DNA of 44,644 bases from an uncultured Oscillochloris sp. (GCA_903887465.1 CAISPW010000092.1:1-44644); one strand, 5' to 3'. Counted from the stretch's first letter, positions 33,523-42,246 are shown. A program made the numbers and translations. Notes: generated by a model not told the origin, from the sequence alone.

Positions 33523-34656
33523 CTAGCGAATGCTCATGGGCATCACGATATGGACGTAGCCCTCCTGGCCAACGGGCTTGAAGACGCCGGGGCTCTGGGT
33601 CGTCTGGGTTTCCAGGGCCACCTGCGCAGTCTTGATCGCGGCCAGCGCGTCGGCGAGGTACTTCACATTCAAGGCGATCTGGCCGCCGTCGCCGTGGATC
33701 ATGCCGTCGATCTCGCCGGTATTATCACCCACCTCGGCGGCATTGGAGCTGATCACCAGGCGACCGGGGCCGAGCTCGCCACCGGGCTCGATCGTGAGCT
33801 TGACCACATTCTGGCTCGAACTGGCGAAGAAGGAGGCCAGCTTGACCGCCTTGGCCAACTCGGCCGTGTCGAGGATGCTGCGCGTGAGGTACTGGCTGGG
33901 GATGATCCGCTCGAAGTCGGGGAACTTGCCGTCGATCAGGCGCGAGACCAGTTCGGTGTTGTCGGTATGGAAGAGCGCCTGGCTGCCGCCGGGGGTGATC
34001 GTCATCGAGATCGTACCCTCGCTATCGGCGGCGATGCGGGCCAGTTCCATGAGCGATTTGGCAGGGACGATAAACTCCTGGGGCTGATCGACGGGATCGG
34101 CGAGCTGGATGACGCGGGTGGCCAGGCGGAAGCCATCAGCGGCGGCGAAGGTTGCCCGGTTATCGCGCAGGCGCACCAAGACGCCGGCCAGCACCGGGCG
34201 CGAGTCATCGCTGGCGGCGGCGAAGGCCACCTGGTCGATCGCCTCGCGCAGGGTGGCCGGTGCAAGGCTCACCGTCGGCTGGCGGTCGCTCACCGTGGGG
34301 ATGGTGGGGAACTCCTCCGCCTCGATACCCTTAATATTGCTGGTGAAGCGGGCGCACTCGATCTTCATCGTCTGGGTACGTGAATCAAGGGTGAGGGTGA
34401 CGCGGTCATTGGGCAGGCCGCTGATGACATCGGCGAGGAGCTTGGCGGGCACGGTGATCGCGCCCTCCTCCTGCACCTGCGCGCCGATCCAGTGGGTGAT
34501 GCCGACGTCTAGGTTTGTGGCGGCCAGTTTGAGCCGACCGCCATCGGTGGCGAGCAGCACATTCGAGAGAACCGGCAGGGTACTCTTGCCGGCCACCGCG
34601 TGGCTCACGACCGCGAGGCCGCGCTTGAGGTTCTCCTGGAGACATGTCAGCTTCAT
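33523..34656 (-). CDS. dnaN: DNA polymerase III sliding clamp (beta subunit)
   Basis: 377 aa, the normal clamp length, with three similar domains. Markers include the N-terminus MKLTCLQENLKRGLAVV, LPVLSNVLL, the mid-protein RPVLAGVLV and the C-terminal HIVMPMSIR, close to the usual clamp ending. The ring binds DNA polymerase III and repair proteins. The start at 34656 is chosen because AAGGAG is six bases upstream; an earlier in-frame ATG at 34758 would add 34 residues unlike any clamp and lies inside the promoter. No dnaA or recF is next to it, so this is not the standard origin cluster. Confidence 0.96.
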   Translation of the reverse strand: MKLTCLQENLKRGLAVVSHAVAGKSTLPVLSNVLLATDGGRLKLAATNLDVGITHWIGAQVQEEGAITVPAKLLADVISGLPNDRVTLTLDSRTQTMKIECARFTSNIKGIEAEEFPTIPTVSDRQPTVSLAPATLREAIDQVAFAAASDDSRPVLAGVLVRLRDNRATFAAADGFRLATRVIQLADPVDQPQEFIVPAKSLMELARIAADSEGTISMTITPGGSQALFHTDNTELVSRLIDGKFPDFERIIPSQYLTRSILDTAELAKAVKLASFFASSSQNVVKLTIEPGGELGPGRLVISSNAAEVGDNTGEIDGMIHGDGGQIALNVKYLADALAAIKTAQVALETQTTQSPGVFKPVGQEGYVHIVMPMSIR

Positions 34657-34706
34657 GGGTGCTCCTTGTCTCGCGCCCGAGGCGCCCTGTGGGCACGTGC
34701 AAACAG

Positions 34707-34727
34707 AGACGCCCCTGGGGGGCGTCT
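34707..34727. other. Leader hairpin of dnaN
   Basis: Perfect 9-bp arms 34707-34715 and 34719-34727 in the dnaN 5' leader. Same motif type (AGACGCCC / GGGCGTCT) as the hairpin at 25776-25803. Confidence 0.45.
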
Positions 34728-34756
34728 GTATAATTTCGTCGTTCACGGAAGCGTAC

Positions 34757-34765
34757 ATTATAGCA
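34757..34765 (-). promoter_or_regulatory. Extended -10 element of dnaN
   Basis: TGCTATAAT on the minus strand, in the gap after the ArsA-like gene; predicted leader about 95 nt. No -35 is visible. Confidence 0.5.
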
Positions 34766-34778
34766 CAGGACGACGCGG

Positions 34779-35948
34779 CTACGCCGCACCCTTGCGGAAG
34801 ATCACGCGCAGGGCGTCATCCTCAAAGTAGGCGTCCAGGGCGCGTAGACGGGCGAGGGACTGGGGCAGCACAATGCGGTGGCGATGCCAGCCTACCGAGA
34901 TCAGCAACTCATCGGCGTTCTGGGCGAGGTGTACCTGATCCTCGGAGGCGAAGGGGAGGGGCACGATCAGGTCGTAGCCATCGCCGGTCTTCTCGACCCG
35001 CTGCACCGGCCCGCGATAGAGAAACGCGGCCGGGTCGCTGTCGCCAAAGAGCTTATCGGCCAGGACGCTGAGCAACTCGGTGCCGACGATCTCGCGAGAG
35101 AAGTGGGGCGAGCGCAGGATGGGCAGCGGCTCGAACATCTCGCTTACCTGGGGCGCATACTCCTGCTGCATCGCACGCCACGAGGCAAAATGGCCATCCA
35201 CCTCCATGGGGAGGATGCGGTTGATCACCACGGCGTCCACCGCGTAGCCAAAGAGGCTGAGGTAGGTGAGCGAGCGCTGGGCCTCGCGGATGACCATCTT
35301 CTCCAGGTTCATCACAATGCGCGCGGTAGTCACCTGCTGGTCAGTGAGGATCGTCCGCACGGCCACCATGGCGTCGATTGCCTCTTGGGCCGAGCCGAGT
35401 ACGCTGTCGTTGACAATCGGCATATCGGTGACCCGCTTAGCGACGGGGCGCACCACCTTGAGCAGGGCGCGGGCGATCGGGAAGAGCCGCGAGATCCACC
35501 AGCGCATAATGTCGGGCAGCGAGAGCAGCCGGAGCGTCTCGCCGGTGGGGGCGGCATCAACGACCAGCACATCGTACTTTTGCTCATCGAAATGGCGCTT
35601 GATCTGGAGCAGGCTGAACAGTTCCTCGGTGCCGGGGATAACCGAGAGCTCGCCCTGGGCGATCGTCTCGGCACCCTGCCATGCCAGCAGGTCGGACAGA
35701 TACTTGGAGACCTCGCCCCAGTTTGATTCAAGCTCGTGGAGGGCGTTGATCTCCTGCGCCCAGAGGTTTGGGGCGACAAGCAGCGGCTCGGCGCGCAACT
35801 CGACCCCCAGCGAGTCGCCAAGCGAGTGGGCCGCATCGGTGCTGAGCACGATGGTGCGGTAGCCGCGCTGGGCACAGCGCAGCGCTGTAGCCGCCGCGAC
35901 GCTTGTTTTACCGACCCCGCCCTTGCCCGTGTAGAAGAGAATACGCAT
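34779..35948 (-). CDS. ArsA/Get3-family ATPase with C-terminal HSP20-like domain
   Basis: 389 aa. Deviant Walker A YTGKGGVGKTS at the N-terminus, switch I STDAAHSLGDS, and switch II region VVDAAPTGETLRLL. A beta-rich C-terminal domain (about 315-389, YDLIVPLPFASEDQVHLAQ) matches the HSP20-like domain appended to many ArsA homologues. Arsenic efflux is unlikely: no arsB, arsR or Cys-rich metal site is present. A Get3-like chaperone or assembly ATPase role is more probable. The ATG at 35948 is preferred over the GTG at 35957. A CTCTAT-type short tandem stretch lies just upstream. Confidence 0.88.
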   Translation of the reverse strand: MRILFYTGKGGVGKTSVAAATALRCAQRGYRTIVLSTDAAHSLGDSLGVELRAEPLLVAPNLWAQEINALHELESNWGEVSKYLSDLLAWQGAETIAQGELSVIPGTEELFSLLQIKRHFDEQKYDVLVVDAAPTGETLRLLSLPDIMRWWISRLFPIARALLKVVRPVAKRVTDMPIVNDSVLGSAQEAIDAMVAVRTILTDQQVTTARIVMNLEKMVIREAQRSLTYLSLFGYAVDAVVINRILPMEVDGHFASWRAMQQEYAPQVSEMFEPLPILRSPHFSREIVGTELLSVLADKLFGDSDPAAFLYRGPVQRVEKTGDGYDLIVPLPFASEDQVHLAQNADELLISVGWHRHRIVLPQSLARLRALDAYFEDDALRVIFRKGAA

Positions 35949-36114
35949 CGTTGCCACCGTCTCTATCTCTATCTCGGTCTCTATAACTTTGAATAAGGCG
36001 CGATGTGCATATAGTACACGTAGCCGCGTGTTTACGCAATTATGGCCGCATCTTGAGGTTTTCGCCGCTTAACGGTGGGCTATGGGGGGGTGGGAGTCGG
36101 CCCTGGTTCCCAAA

Positions 36115-36858
36115 TTAGTCGGCGGCGACCGCGCGCTCCCACCAGGCCCGGATGATAGCGGCGCTCGATCCGTACCAGGGCCGGTCGGGGCGGTCGTCGT
36201 GGCGCAGGCCGGGGATCACCAGTTTGCGCGAGCCATCGAGCAGGCCATTCTCCAGGGGCACCACGCCATCGCCCCACTGGGCACCATCGACGCCGAGGAT
36301 CCGGTAGCTCATCCACGCCCCGCGCTCGGGCGGCGCGCCGTCGGGTGCGCCGAGGACGCCCTTGCCGATCACGCTGACGTAGTGCAGCGTGGGCCAGTAG
36401 GCACCGGGGTAGAGACTCTGGGCATAGGCGATCTGGTTAAGCCCGCCCTGACGCCCCCGGCCCACGGCGCTATGGGGCGTGCCCAAGGTAATCAGCGACC
36501 GCACATGCTGGTGCCCGTGGTAGCAGAGTCGGCGCGGGCCGTAGGGCTGGTCGCCCAGGTAAATCCGAGCCAGCACGCCGCCGGCGCTGTGGGCCACCAG
36601 GGTGACCGGGCGGTCGCCGTGATCGGCCATGGCCGCGTGTACGGCCATATCGAGGATGCGCAGCAGTGTGCCGTAGCTGTCGCTGGCCATCACGCCGATC
36701 CAGTCGATCAGGTTGATCGGCGCAACCGCCACCGGGCACCCGCTGACGGCAGCCAGGCTGGCGCGCAGGGGCTCGTACTGCCGCGCGTTGCTGGCGAACC
36801 CGCCGACAATCAGGACGGGGCCGCCGGTGTTAGGTGTAGTTGGCATCGACATGGCCAT
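36115..36858 (-). CDS. Alpha/beta hydrolase (lipase/esterase-like)
   Basis: 247 aa without signal peptide. VLIVGGFASNARQYEPL near the start gives the oxyanion-hole region, and the nucleophile elbow is VAHSAGG (Ser about 101; the first Gly of GxSxG is Ala, as in many bacterial triacylglycerol lipases). Later LITLGTPHSA, and an Asp and a late His (near GDGVVPLENGLLDGS and GLRHDDRP) can complete the triad. The PGAP1-like/lipase class 2 pattern suggests ester hydrolysis on lipids; the substrate is unknown. Three Met codons near the start make its exact position uncertain; no ribosome site is visible. Confidence 0.82.
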   Translation of the reverse strand: MAMSMPTTPNTGGPVLIVGGFASNARQYEPLRASLAAVSGCPVAVAPINLIDWIGVMASDSYGTLLRILDMAVHAAMADHGDRPVTLVAHSAGGVLARIYLGDQPYGPRRLCYHGHQHVRSLITLGTPHSAVGRGRQGGLNQIAYAQSLYPGAYWPTLHYVSVIGKGVLGAPDGAPPERGAWMSYRILGVDGAQWGDGVVPLENGLLDGSRKLVIPGLRHDDRPDRPWYGSSAAIIRAWWERAVAAD

Positions 36859-36907
36859 ATTTTACAGCATAACATTGGGCCGTCTCTGGCTCGCCTGCGG
36901 GAGCGGT

Positions 36908-37032
36908 TGCAACGTCGCCTCCGGCGGGGGTTTGGGGGTGGCGTTGCCGCCCCTGAAAGATCTTTTTTGGTTGGTTTTTGGCGGCAAAGCCGCCAAAAAC
37001 CAACCAAAAGCGCGGTCTGGGGCGCAGTTGCA
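36908..37032. repeat. Family A palindromic repeat, full copy (A3)
   Basis: 125 bp from TGCAACGT to GTTGCA. The central hairpin has perfect 20-bp arms (36965-36984 and 36990-37009) with loop CAAAG. Confidence 0.85.
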
Positions 37033-37083
37033 TCAGCCCTGGGCTCGCCTGCGGGAGCGGCTGGGGCGATTCTGCAAGAGGCT

Positions 37084-37111
37084 GTAGGGGCGGCTCGCGA
37101 GCCGCCCCTAC
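37084..37111. repeat. 28-bp perfect palindrome downstream of the recombinase
   Basis: Self-complementary sequence centred between 37097 and 37098 (GTAGGGGCGGCTCG and its complement), 10 bases beyond the recombinase stop. Probably its terminator, possibly a small mobile palindrome. Confidence 0.6.
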
Positions 37112-37121
37112 GATCAAAAAA

Positions 37122-38057
37122 CTAGGACACCTGCTGCTCGCGGCGCGGCGCGGGGGAAGGACTCTTGCGTGCGATCTCGGCGTAGCGCCGGGTGGAGCGC
37201 GGGTCGCGGTGGCCAAGGATGCGGCGCACCACCTGCTCGGGGTAAAAGGCGATCAGTTCGGCGGCGGCGGTGTGGCGCAGATGGTGCAGGGTGTAGCGCG
37301 GCTGCTCCTTGCCGTCCACCAAATCGATCAAGTGCGCGGCCTTGCAGACCAGCACCCAGCGCCGGTGCAGCGTGTCGTAGGAGGCGCGGTTCCCGCGTGA
37401 CGAGCAAAAGAGCGGATCATCGGGCGACTGGTCGGTGCCGAGGTCGCGCACCCAACTGCGCAGGCCGCGCAAGCTGCGCGGCATCGCGTCGGAGGTGAGG
37501 ACGACCATCCGCTTGCTACCACTTTTGCTATTCTGCACGAGCAGCACCTCACAGCCAGGCTCTAGGATAACATCACCAACATTCAGGTTGAGTACCTCGT
37601 CGGTGCGGACGCCGATCTCGCGCAAGAGGGTGAAGATCAGGCGATAGGGCTGTGACGAGGCGGCGATGGCGACATCGAGGGCGCGGCGCTCGGACTCGCT
37701 GACGATCGGCTGGGGCCGATGCTCGGTGTGGTAGCGCCCGCCGATCTGGTCGAGGGGGTTATAGAAGCAATAGCCACGCGCCACCGCCCAGCGGAAGAAG
37801 CGCCCGAGGCTGGCGATGCGGCGGTTGGTGGTGCCCGGTTGCTCGTTACGGCTCTCCAGAAACATCTGGATATCGCAGGTGCTAATGACCTCGATCGGCT
37901 TATCTACCGCGACGGCGACGGTGCGCAAGTCGCAGCGATACGAGGTGATCGTATTAGCGCTGAGCCCTTGATCGCCCTTGATATCGCTCAGGAATGGCTC
38001 CATCTCGCTGGCGATGGTGCGCGTGCGTGATGGGGCAGGGGCGCTGGTAGTTGGCAT
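37122..38057 (-). CDS. Tyrosine recombinase / integrase
   Basis: 311 aa. An N-terminal SAM-like DNA-binding domain (about 15-105) and a catalytic domain (about 115-295). The catalytic set is complete: Arg in REIGVRTDEVL, Lys in NSKSGSKRM, His and Arg in LHHLRHTAA, His in LGHRD and the nucleophile Tyr in STRRYAEIA. The size suits XerC/XerD or a small integron-free integrase. It stands alone between two family A repeats, with no excisionase, relaxase or phage gene nearby. A near-palindrome TTTTTTGC-ATTATA-GCAAAAA (about 38130-38151) lies in its upstream region and contains a -10-like ATTATA. Confidence 0.92.
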   Translation of the reverse strand: MPTTSAPAPSRTRTIASEMEPFLSDIKGDQGLSANTITSYRCDLRTVAVAVDKPIEVISTCDIQMFLESRNEQPGTTNRRIASLGRFFRWAVARGYCFYNPLDQIGGRYHTEHRPQPIVSESERRALDVAIAASSQPYRLIFTLLREIGVRTDEVLNLNVGDVILEPGCEVLLVQNSKSGSKRMVVLTSDAMPRSLRGLRSWVRDLGTDQSPDDPLFCSSRGNRASYDTLHRRWVLVCKAAHLIDLVDGKEQPRYTLHHLRHTAAAELIAFYPEQVVRRILGHRDPRSTRRYAEIARKSPSPAPRREQQVS

Positions 38058-38193
38058 GAGATTCTCCTATGGGGAAATACCGCGAACCCGCCCGGTGTGG
38101 ATCTGCGTGGACATGTCATGGCGGTTAGATTTTTTGCATTATAGCAAAAATTTCGCAATAGTTCTAGTTCTTTGATCTAAATATCAGGGCTGT

Positions 38194-38331
38194 TGAAGCA
38201 TCCCCGGGGCTACGCCCTGAACGATCTCTTTTTGTTGGGTATTGGCGGAGAATCCACCAACATCCAACAAAAAGAGATCGTTCAGGGATGGCACCGCCAC
38301 CCCCAAACCCTCGCCGGAGGTGGCTTTGCAC
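38194..38331. repeat. Family A palindromic repeat, divergent reversed copy (A4)
   Basis: Opposite orientation to A2 and A3, ending TTTGCA at the right. The central hairpin has perfect 24-bp arms (38215-38238 and 38264-38287) whose sequence differs from A3 on both sides, so the arms have changed together. It lies within the 530-nt gene-free gap 38058-38587, which otherwise holds only the two divergent promoters' regions. Confidence 0.75.
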
Positions 38332-38357
38332 CAACCTTACGCGCCAGCCTCGATGAA

Positions 38358-38386
38358 TTGTCGTTTCAGGGCGGATCGGGTATGAT
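38358..38386 (+). promoter_or_regulatory. Promoter of the PHP-AlbA_2 gene
   Basis: TTGTCG (38358-38363), 17-bp spacer, TATGAT (38381-38386). The leader would be about 195 nt and contains no convincing gene. Confidence 0.5.
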
Positions 38387-38587
38387 AGATACCGTGCGTT
38401 TGTGCTGCTATACCCGTTGCGCTGGCCCTAAAACAGGACGTTCTTAGGTTGGCCTCTCGTCTCCGTCACATGAGAAAGGAGTGTGCGACCCTGCGCGGCC
38501 CCCTTATCTATGCCGCCAGAGACAGCGCAGAAAAAGTGAGAGTGCGTAGAAGAGCAAACAGTATCATGATTGTGGAGTTAGAAAAAC

Positions 38588-40933
38588 ATGAGTACACCCG
38601 CCGAGACGCGCAGTGGGATGCGCTGGATTCGTGCCGACCTGCATCTGCACACCCCGGCATCTGAGGATTACGCCGAACCAGAAGTTAGCTACCTTGATAT
38701 TCTTCAGGAGGCTGAACGCCGCGAGCTTGAGATAATCGCCTTCACCGACCACAACACGGTTCATGGCTATGAGCGATTTCAGCGCGAGATCGAGTTTCTC
38801 AAAACGCTTGAGTTGGGCGGTCGGCTCACCGATGAAGAGCAGGTACGCTTGGTCGAATATCGTCGGCTCATGGCGAAGATTAATATCTTGCCCGGATTCG
38901 AGTTCACCTCGCACTTTGGTGCCCATATCCTGGGCATCTTTGCCCCCAACCGCTCCCTCAGCCTGATCGAGGCGACCCTGCTACAGCTCGGCGTGTCTGC
39001 CGACCATCTGAAAGATGGGATCTGCGGCGTCGCCAACACCCGCCACGTCACCGAGGCTTACGAGGTGATCGCCCGCGCCGGTGGGTTGGTGATCGCGCCC
39101 CATGTCAACGGCACGAACGGTGTGATCACCGAGACGTTGCGCATGGGCACGAGCGGCCAGTCGCGCATCGCCGCGACCCAGAGCCAGCATCTCAACGCCC
39201 TGGAGTTTATCAATTTCTACACCGACCACGAAAAGTTTACCTCGCCTGGATTCTATAACGGCAGGGTCGAACATTACGAGCGGCGCATGTTTTGCATCCA
39301 GGGCAGCGACGCCCACCGTCTGCGCCGCCTGCCTAGCGCCGATGGCCAGATGCTCCACCGCCACGGCATCGGAGATCGTTATGTCGAGCTTCTGCTGCCC
39401 AACAACAGCTTCGAGTCGTTGCGGGCGCTCTTCGCCAGCCAGGACTTCGACCGCGTGCGGGTGCCCAAGCGCGACCAGAAGCAGTGGGCGGTAGACGCGG
39501 TGCGCTTTGGCGGCTCGACGGAGCGCCAGATCCTGCGGGCAACTGGCGAGGATCCGCAGAGCGCCGGCAACCTCTGGTGCGATGTGGCCGCCCTGGCCAA
39601 TGCCGGCGGCGGCGTCCTCGTGATCGGCTGCGAGCCGGGCGGTCGGGTGGTTGGGGTGGTGCGCCCCGACCAGGCCAGCGAGGCGCTGCGCAAGGGCGTA
39701 ACCACGCATATCTCGCCGCAGCCCTATCTCTCCTTCGAGTTGATGAGCTACGAAGGCCAGGATGTCATGCGCGTGGAGGTCAAGTCGAGCGAGCCGCCGC
39801 CCTACGTGGGTCTGAACGGCACGATCTATGTGCGCCGCGATGGCGAGACAACTCTGGCTGACCGTGGCGAGATCATCCAGCTCTGCAGGCGCGCCCTCGC
39901 CGAGGGGGCATCGTCGCCCCTCGATAACGGCCAGGATCTCGATCTGCCACGCTCCGGGGTCGAGATCGTCAGCGGCCAGAAGCGCGGCGGCGCTTGGCTG
40001 TATGAGGTACGCGACCTACGCACCACCGCCGGGGTCACGCGCGAGCGCGCCCAGGGCCTGTGGGCCTACGCGATCAGCCGCTACGAGGATCTGCGCGATG
40101 GACGGGTGGATGTGCAGAGCCAGGTGAAGTGGAAGGGCCGTCTGGGCCTGTGGCGGGCCTACCGCCAGGGCAGCCGCACCAAGTACGACTTGGTACATCG
40201 CGACGCCAACGGGGTGATCAGCCATATCTTCTTTGGCGTGAGCGACTGGGGACTGAGCGAGGCGTGGGAGTCGCTGCTGGGCGAGCGGAACGGCGATCCG
40301 GTCGAGCAGGAGAGCCAGGTCTTCGAGCACGAAGATGAGACGCCACTGTCTAGCCCCGAGGAAAAGCCAGAGCCCATCGCATCCGAGCCGTCATCCTGGG
40401 GCGACCGGCGCACGCGCTGGCGCGGGCGCGGTGGCCTCGCCTCCGCCTACCGCGACGAGCATGGTGCCCCGCGCTTTGATCTGGTGATGAAGGACAAGGA
40501 CGGCCCTGGCCAGCAGGAGTATCGCGGCGTATCGCTGGAGAAACTCACCGAGGCGTGGCTGAACCTGATCCGGGTCGTTCGCCCGCGCACGGGGATCGAG
40601 GTGGTGAGCGCCTCGCGCGGCGACGACGGCGAGTGGCAGTATGTCTTCCGCAACCTGCGCACCGGCGATGTGAGCGGGGTGCCCTGGCGCCTCCAGGACA
40701 TCGAGCCGGGCACGGTGCGCGAGTACGCGGCGCGCATGTTCCAGCAGGATCTGCCGCTGGACGAGGAGCGGGTGCGCTGGTGGGGCAACATTGGCTACAT
40801 GCGCCCGATGCGCTCTCAGGTCGATCTGATCTTTGTCGATGAGCAGGGCGAACAGCACTTCTACTACGCTGCCCGCCGCGAGGAGCTTACTGGCGAGTGG
40901 CGCGAGCTCCTGGAGCTGTACGAGGAAGTCTAA
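38588..40933 (+). CDS. PHP phosphoesterase - AlbA_2 - tandem module fusion
   Basis: 781 aa. The PHP domain (about 13-300) has all ligands: DLHLHT (His19, His21), FTDHNT, LPGFEFTS, IAPHVNG and QGSDAHR. Next is an AlbA_2 (Schlafen-type putative DNA- or RNA-binding) domain (about 303-440: ALANAGGGVLVIGCEPGG, PPPYVGLNGTIYVRRDG). The rest is tandem modules: type a (GVEIVS...WLYEVRDLRT at 457 and GIEVVS...WQYVFRNLRT at 668) and type b (VKWKGRLG at 511, TRWRGRGG at 608, VRWWGNIG at 727, each ending W-x-x-L). These look like small beta-domains for binding. Nuclease or phosphatase action on a nucleic acid bound by AlbA_2 is the natural inference. Single-gene unit beside the recombinase. Confidence 0.85.
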   Translation: MSTPAETRSGMRWIRADLHLHTPASEDYAEPEVSYLDILQEAERRELEIIAFTDHNTVHGYERFQREIEFLKTLELGGRLTDEEQVRLVEYRRLMAKINILPGFEFTSHFGAHILGIFAPNRSLSLIEATLLQLGVSADHLKDGICGVANTRHVTEAYEVIARAGGLVIAPHVNGTNGVITETLRMGTSGQSRIAATQSQHLNALEFINFYTDHEKFTSPGFYNGRVEHYERRMFCIQGSDAHRLRRLPSADGQMLHRHGIGDRYVELLLPNNSFESLRALFASQDFDRVRVPKRDQKQWAVDAVRFGGSTERQILRATGEDPQSAGNLWCDVAALANAGGGVLVIGCEPGGRVVGVVRPDQASEALRKGVTTHISPQPYLSFELMSYEGQDVMRVEVKSSEPPPYVGLNGTIYVRRDGETTLADRGEIIQLCRRALAEGASSPLDNGQDLDLPRSGVEIVSGQKRGGAWLYEVRDLRTTAGVTRERAQGLWAYAISRYEDLRDGRVDVQSQVKWKGRLGLWRAYRQGSRTKYDLVHRDANGVISHIFFGVSDWGLSEAWESLLGERNGDPVEQESQVFEHEDETPLSSPEEKPEPIASEPSSWGDRRTRWRGRGGLASAYRDEHGAPRFDLVMKDKDGPGQQEYRGVSLEKLTEAWLNLIRVVRPRTGIEVVSASRGDDGEWQYVFRNLRTGDVSGVPWRLQDIEPGTVREYAARMFQQDLPLDEERVRWWGNIGYMRPMRSQVDLIFVDEQGEQHFYYAARREELTGEWRELLELYEEV

Positions 40934-40961
40934 CGATAGCCGATAGCCGATAGCCGATAGC
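40934..40961. repeat. Four tandem copies of a 7-bp unit
   Basis: CGATAGC repeated four times, beginning at the first base after the stop codon of the PHP-AlbA_2 gene. Confidence 0.9.
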
Positions 40962-41017
40962 CGGGCACCAGCGGCCATTTTCATCGGGTGTTGTGCGCGA
41001 ATCGCATGGTTGTCTGA

Positions 41018-41074
41018 ATCTAAAAAGAGCGGGCCAGGGACGGTAAATTCGTCCCTGGCCCGCTCTTTTTAGAT
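41018..41074. terminator. Bidirectional terminator, 25-bp perfect stem
   Basis: Arms 41018-41042 and 41050-41074 with loop GTAAATT; the arm ends give T-runs in both directions. It covers the last codons and stop of pdhC on the minus strand and ends the plus-strand PHP-AlbA_2 unit. Confidence 0.8.
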
Positions 41075-42235
41075 CAAGATGCCCACCGGGGACTCCAGCA
41101 GCTTCTTCAGCTCCTGGAGGTACTGGGCGGCCACGGCGCCATCCACCACCCGGTGATCGACGCTGAGCGTGACGTTCATCACCTGGCCGATCACGATCTG
41201 GTCGCCGCGCACCACGGGCACCTTGCGCACTGCGCCCACGGCCAGGGATGCCGCCTGCGGCACGGTGATGATCGAGCTAAACTCGACCACGCCGAACATG
41301 CCCAGGTTGGTCACCTGGAAGGTCGCCCCGTCCAGCTCGTGCGGCGCGATCTTACCGTCGCGGGCGCGGGCGACCATAGCGCGGATCTCGGCGCTGATCG
41401 TGCCGACGCTCTTCGTGTCGGCGTCGCGCACGACCGGGGCGATGAGGCCATCGGCCAGGGACACGGCCACGCTGACGTGTACCGCTGGGTGGCTGGCGAT
41501 GGCGGGTTGGCCGTCGGGGCCGCTAGCGTAGCTCGTGTTCACCGTCGGCACGGCGCGCAGAGCCTTGGCCGCCGCCTTCACCACCAAGTCATTCAGCGAG
41601 ACCTTGGTGCCACTGGCGATGATCTGTTCGCGCAAGGCCATGGCGGCATCCATGGCGATCTCCATGGTCACGGAGATGTGCGGCACGCCGGGCTTGCTGT
41701 CGCTCATCGCACGGGAGATCGCCTTGCGCATGCGCGACATCGGTGCAACGCTGGATCCGGTTGCCGGGGCGGGCGCGGGCGGCACGGCGGCGCGGGCGGG
41801 CCGTGGGATCGTTGCGCCCGGCTTTCGCGGCGCGGCGAACATCTCGACATCATCCTTGATGATCCGGCCACCGGGGCCGCTGCCCGTCACCTGGCGCAGA
41901 TCGACACCCAGCTCATCGGCGAGGCGTCTGGCCACCGGCGACGCCTTGACCCGCCCCTCCTCAGCGCCGTTTACGGCGGGAGTCGCCTCCATCGGCAGGG
42001 CAGCATCGCCGATATAGGCGATCACCTCGCCAATCGGCACCATCTGCCCCGCAGGGATGACAATTCGCTGGAGAGTGCCCGCGTCAAACGACTCAAGCTC
42101 CATCGTGGCCTTATCGGTCTCGATCTCGGCAATGATCTCGCCGACCGCCACCTGGTCGCCGACATTCTTCAGCCAGCGCCCGACCGTCCCCTCCGACATG
42201 GTATCAGAGAGCCGGGGCATGGTTACGTCTGCCAT
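41069..42235 (-). CDS. pdhC: Pyruvate dehydrogenase E2, dihydrolipoamide acetyltransferase
   Basis: 388 aa. One lipoyl domain (1-75) with the lipoylated Lys42 in ETDKATM, a Pro/Ala linker, the E1/E3-binding domain (about 93-130; SPVARRLADELGVDLRQV), a second linker and the catalytic domain (about 160-388) ending with DHRVVDG (His361, Asp365). It transfers acetyl from lipoyl to CoA. It is the last gene of pdhA-pdhB-pdhC; no E3 gene is in the window. A branched-chain or acetoin substrate cannot be fully excluded from sequence. Confidence 0.93.
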   Translation of the reverse strand: MADVTMPRLSDTMSEGTVGRWLKNVGDQVAVGEIIAEIETDKATMELESFDAGTLQRIVIPAGQMVPIGEVIAYIGDAALPMEATPAVNGAEEGRVKASPVARRLADELGVDLRQVTGSGPGGRIIKDDVEMFAAPRKPGATIPRPARAAVPPAPAPATGSSVAPMSRMRKAISRAMSDSKPGVPHISVTMEIAMDAAMALREQIIASGTKVSLNDLVVKAAAKALRAVPTVNTSYASGPDGQPAIASHPAVHVSVAVSLADGLIAPVVRDADTKSVGTISAEIRAMVARARDGKIAPHELDGATFQVTNLGMFGVVEFSSIITVPQAASLAVGAVRKVPVVRGDQIVIGQVMNVTLSVDHRVVDGAVAAQYLQELKKLLESPVGILI

Positions 42236-42246
42236 ACATCACCTCA

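Noticed and set aside
33523-34656. Replication origin next to dnaN
   Set aside because: No dnaA, recF or gyrB nearby and no cluster of DnaA boxes was noticed in the adjacent gaps.
34779-35948. Arsenite efflux ATPase (arsA operon)
   Set aside because: No ars partner genes and no metalloid-binding Cys pattern; the HSP20-like tail fits the broader ArsA/Get3 family.
36810-37125. Short open frames across family A repeats as small genes
   Set aside because: The same peptide phrases recur wherever the repeat occurs, on either strand, without ribosome sites; they reflect the repeat sequence.
38449-38664. Small gene upstream of the PHP-AlbA_2 gene
   Set aside because: It overlaps the start of that gene in another frame, has no ribosome site and no protein-like pattern; the region is the gene's leader.
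37122-41074. Prophage or integrative element
   Set aside because: The recombinase is complete, but there are no phage, relaxase or excisionase genes, and no tRNA-derived direct repeat pair was found; only repeats of a dispersed family flank it.
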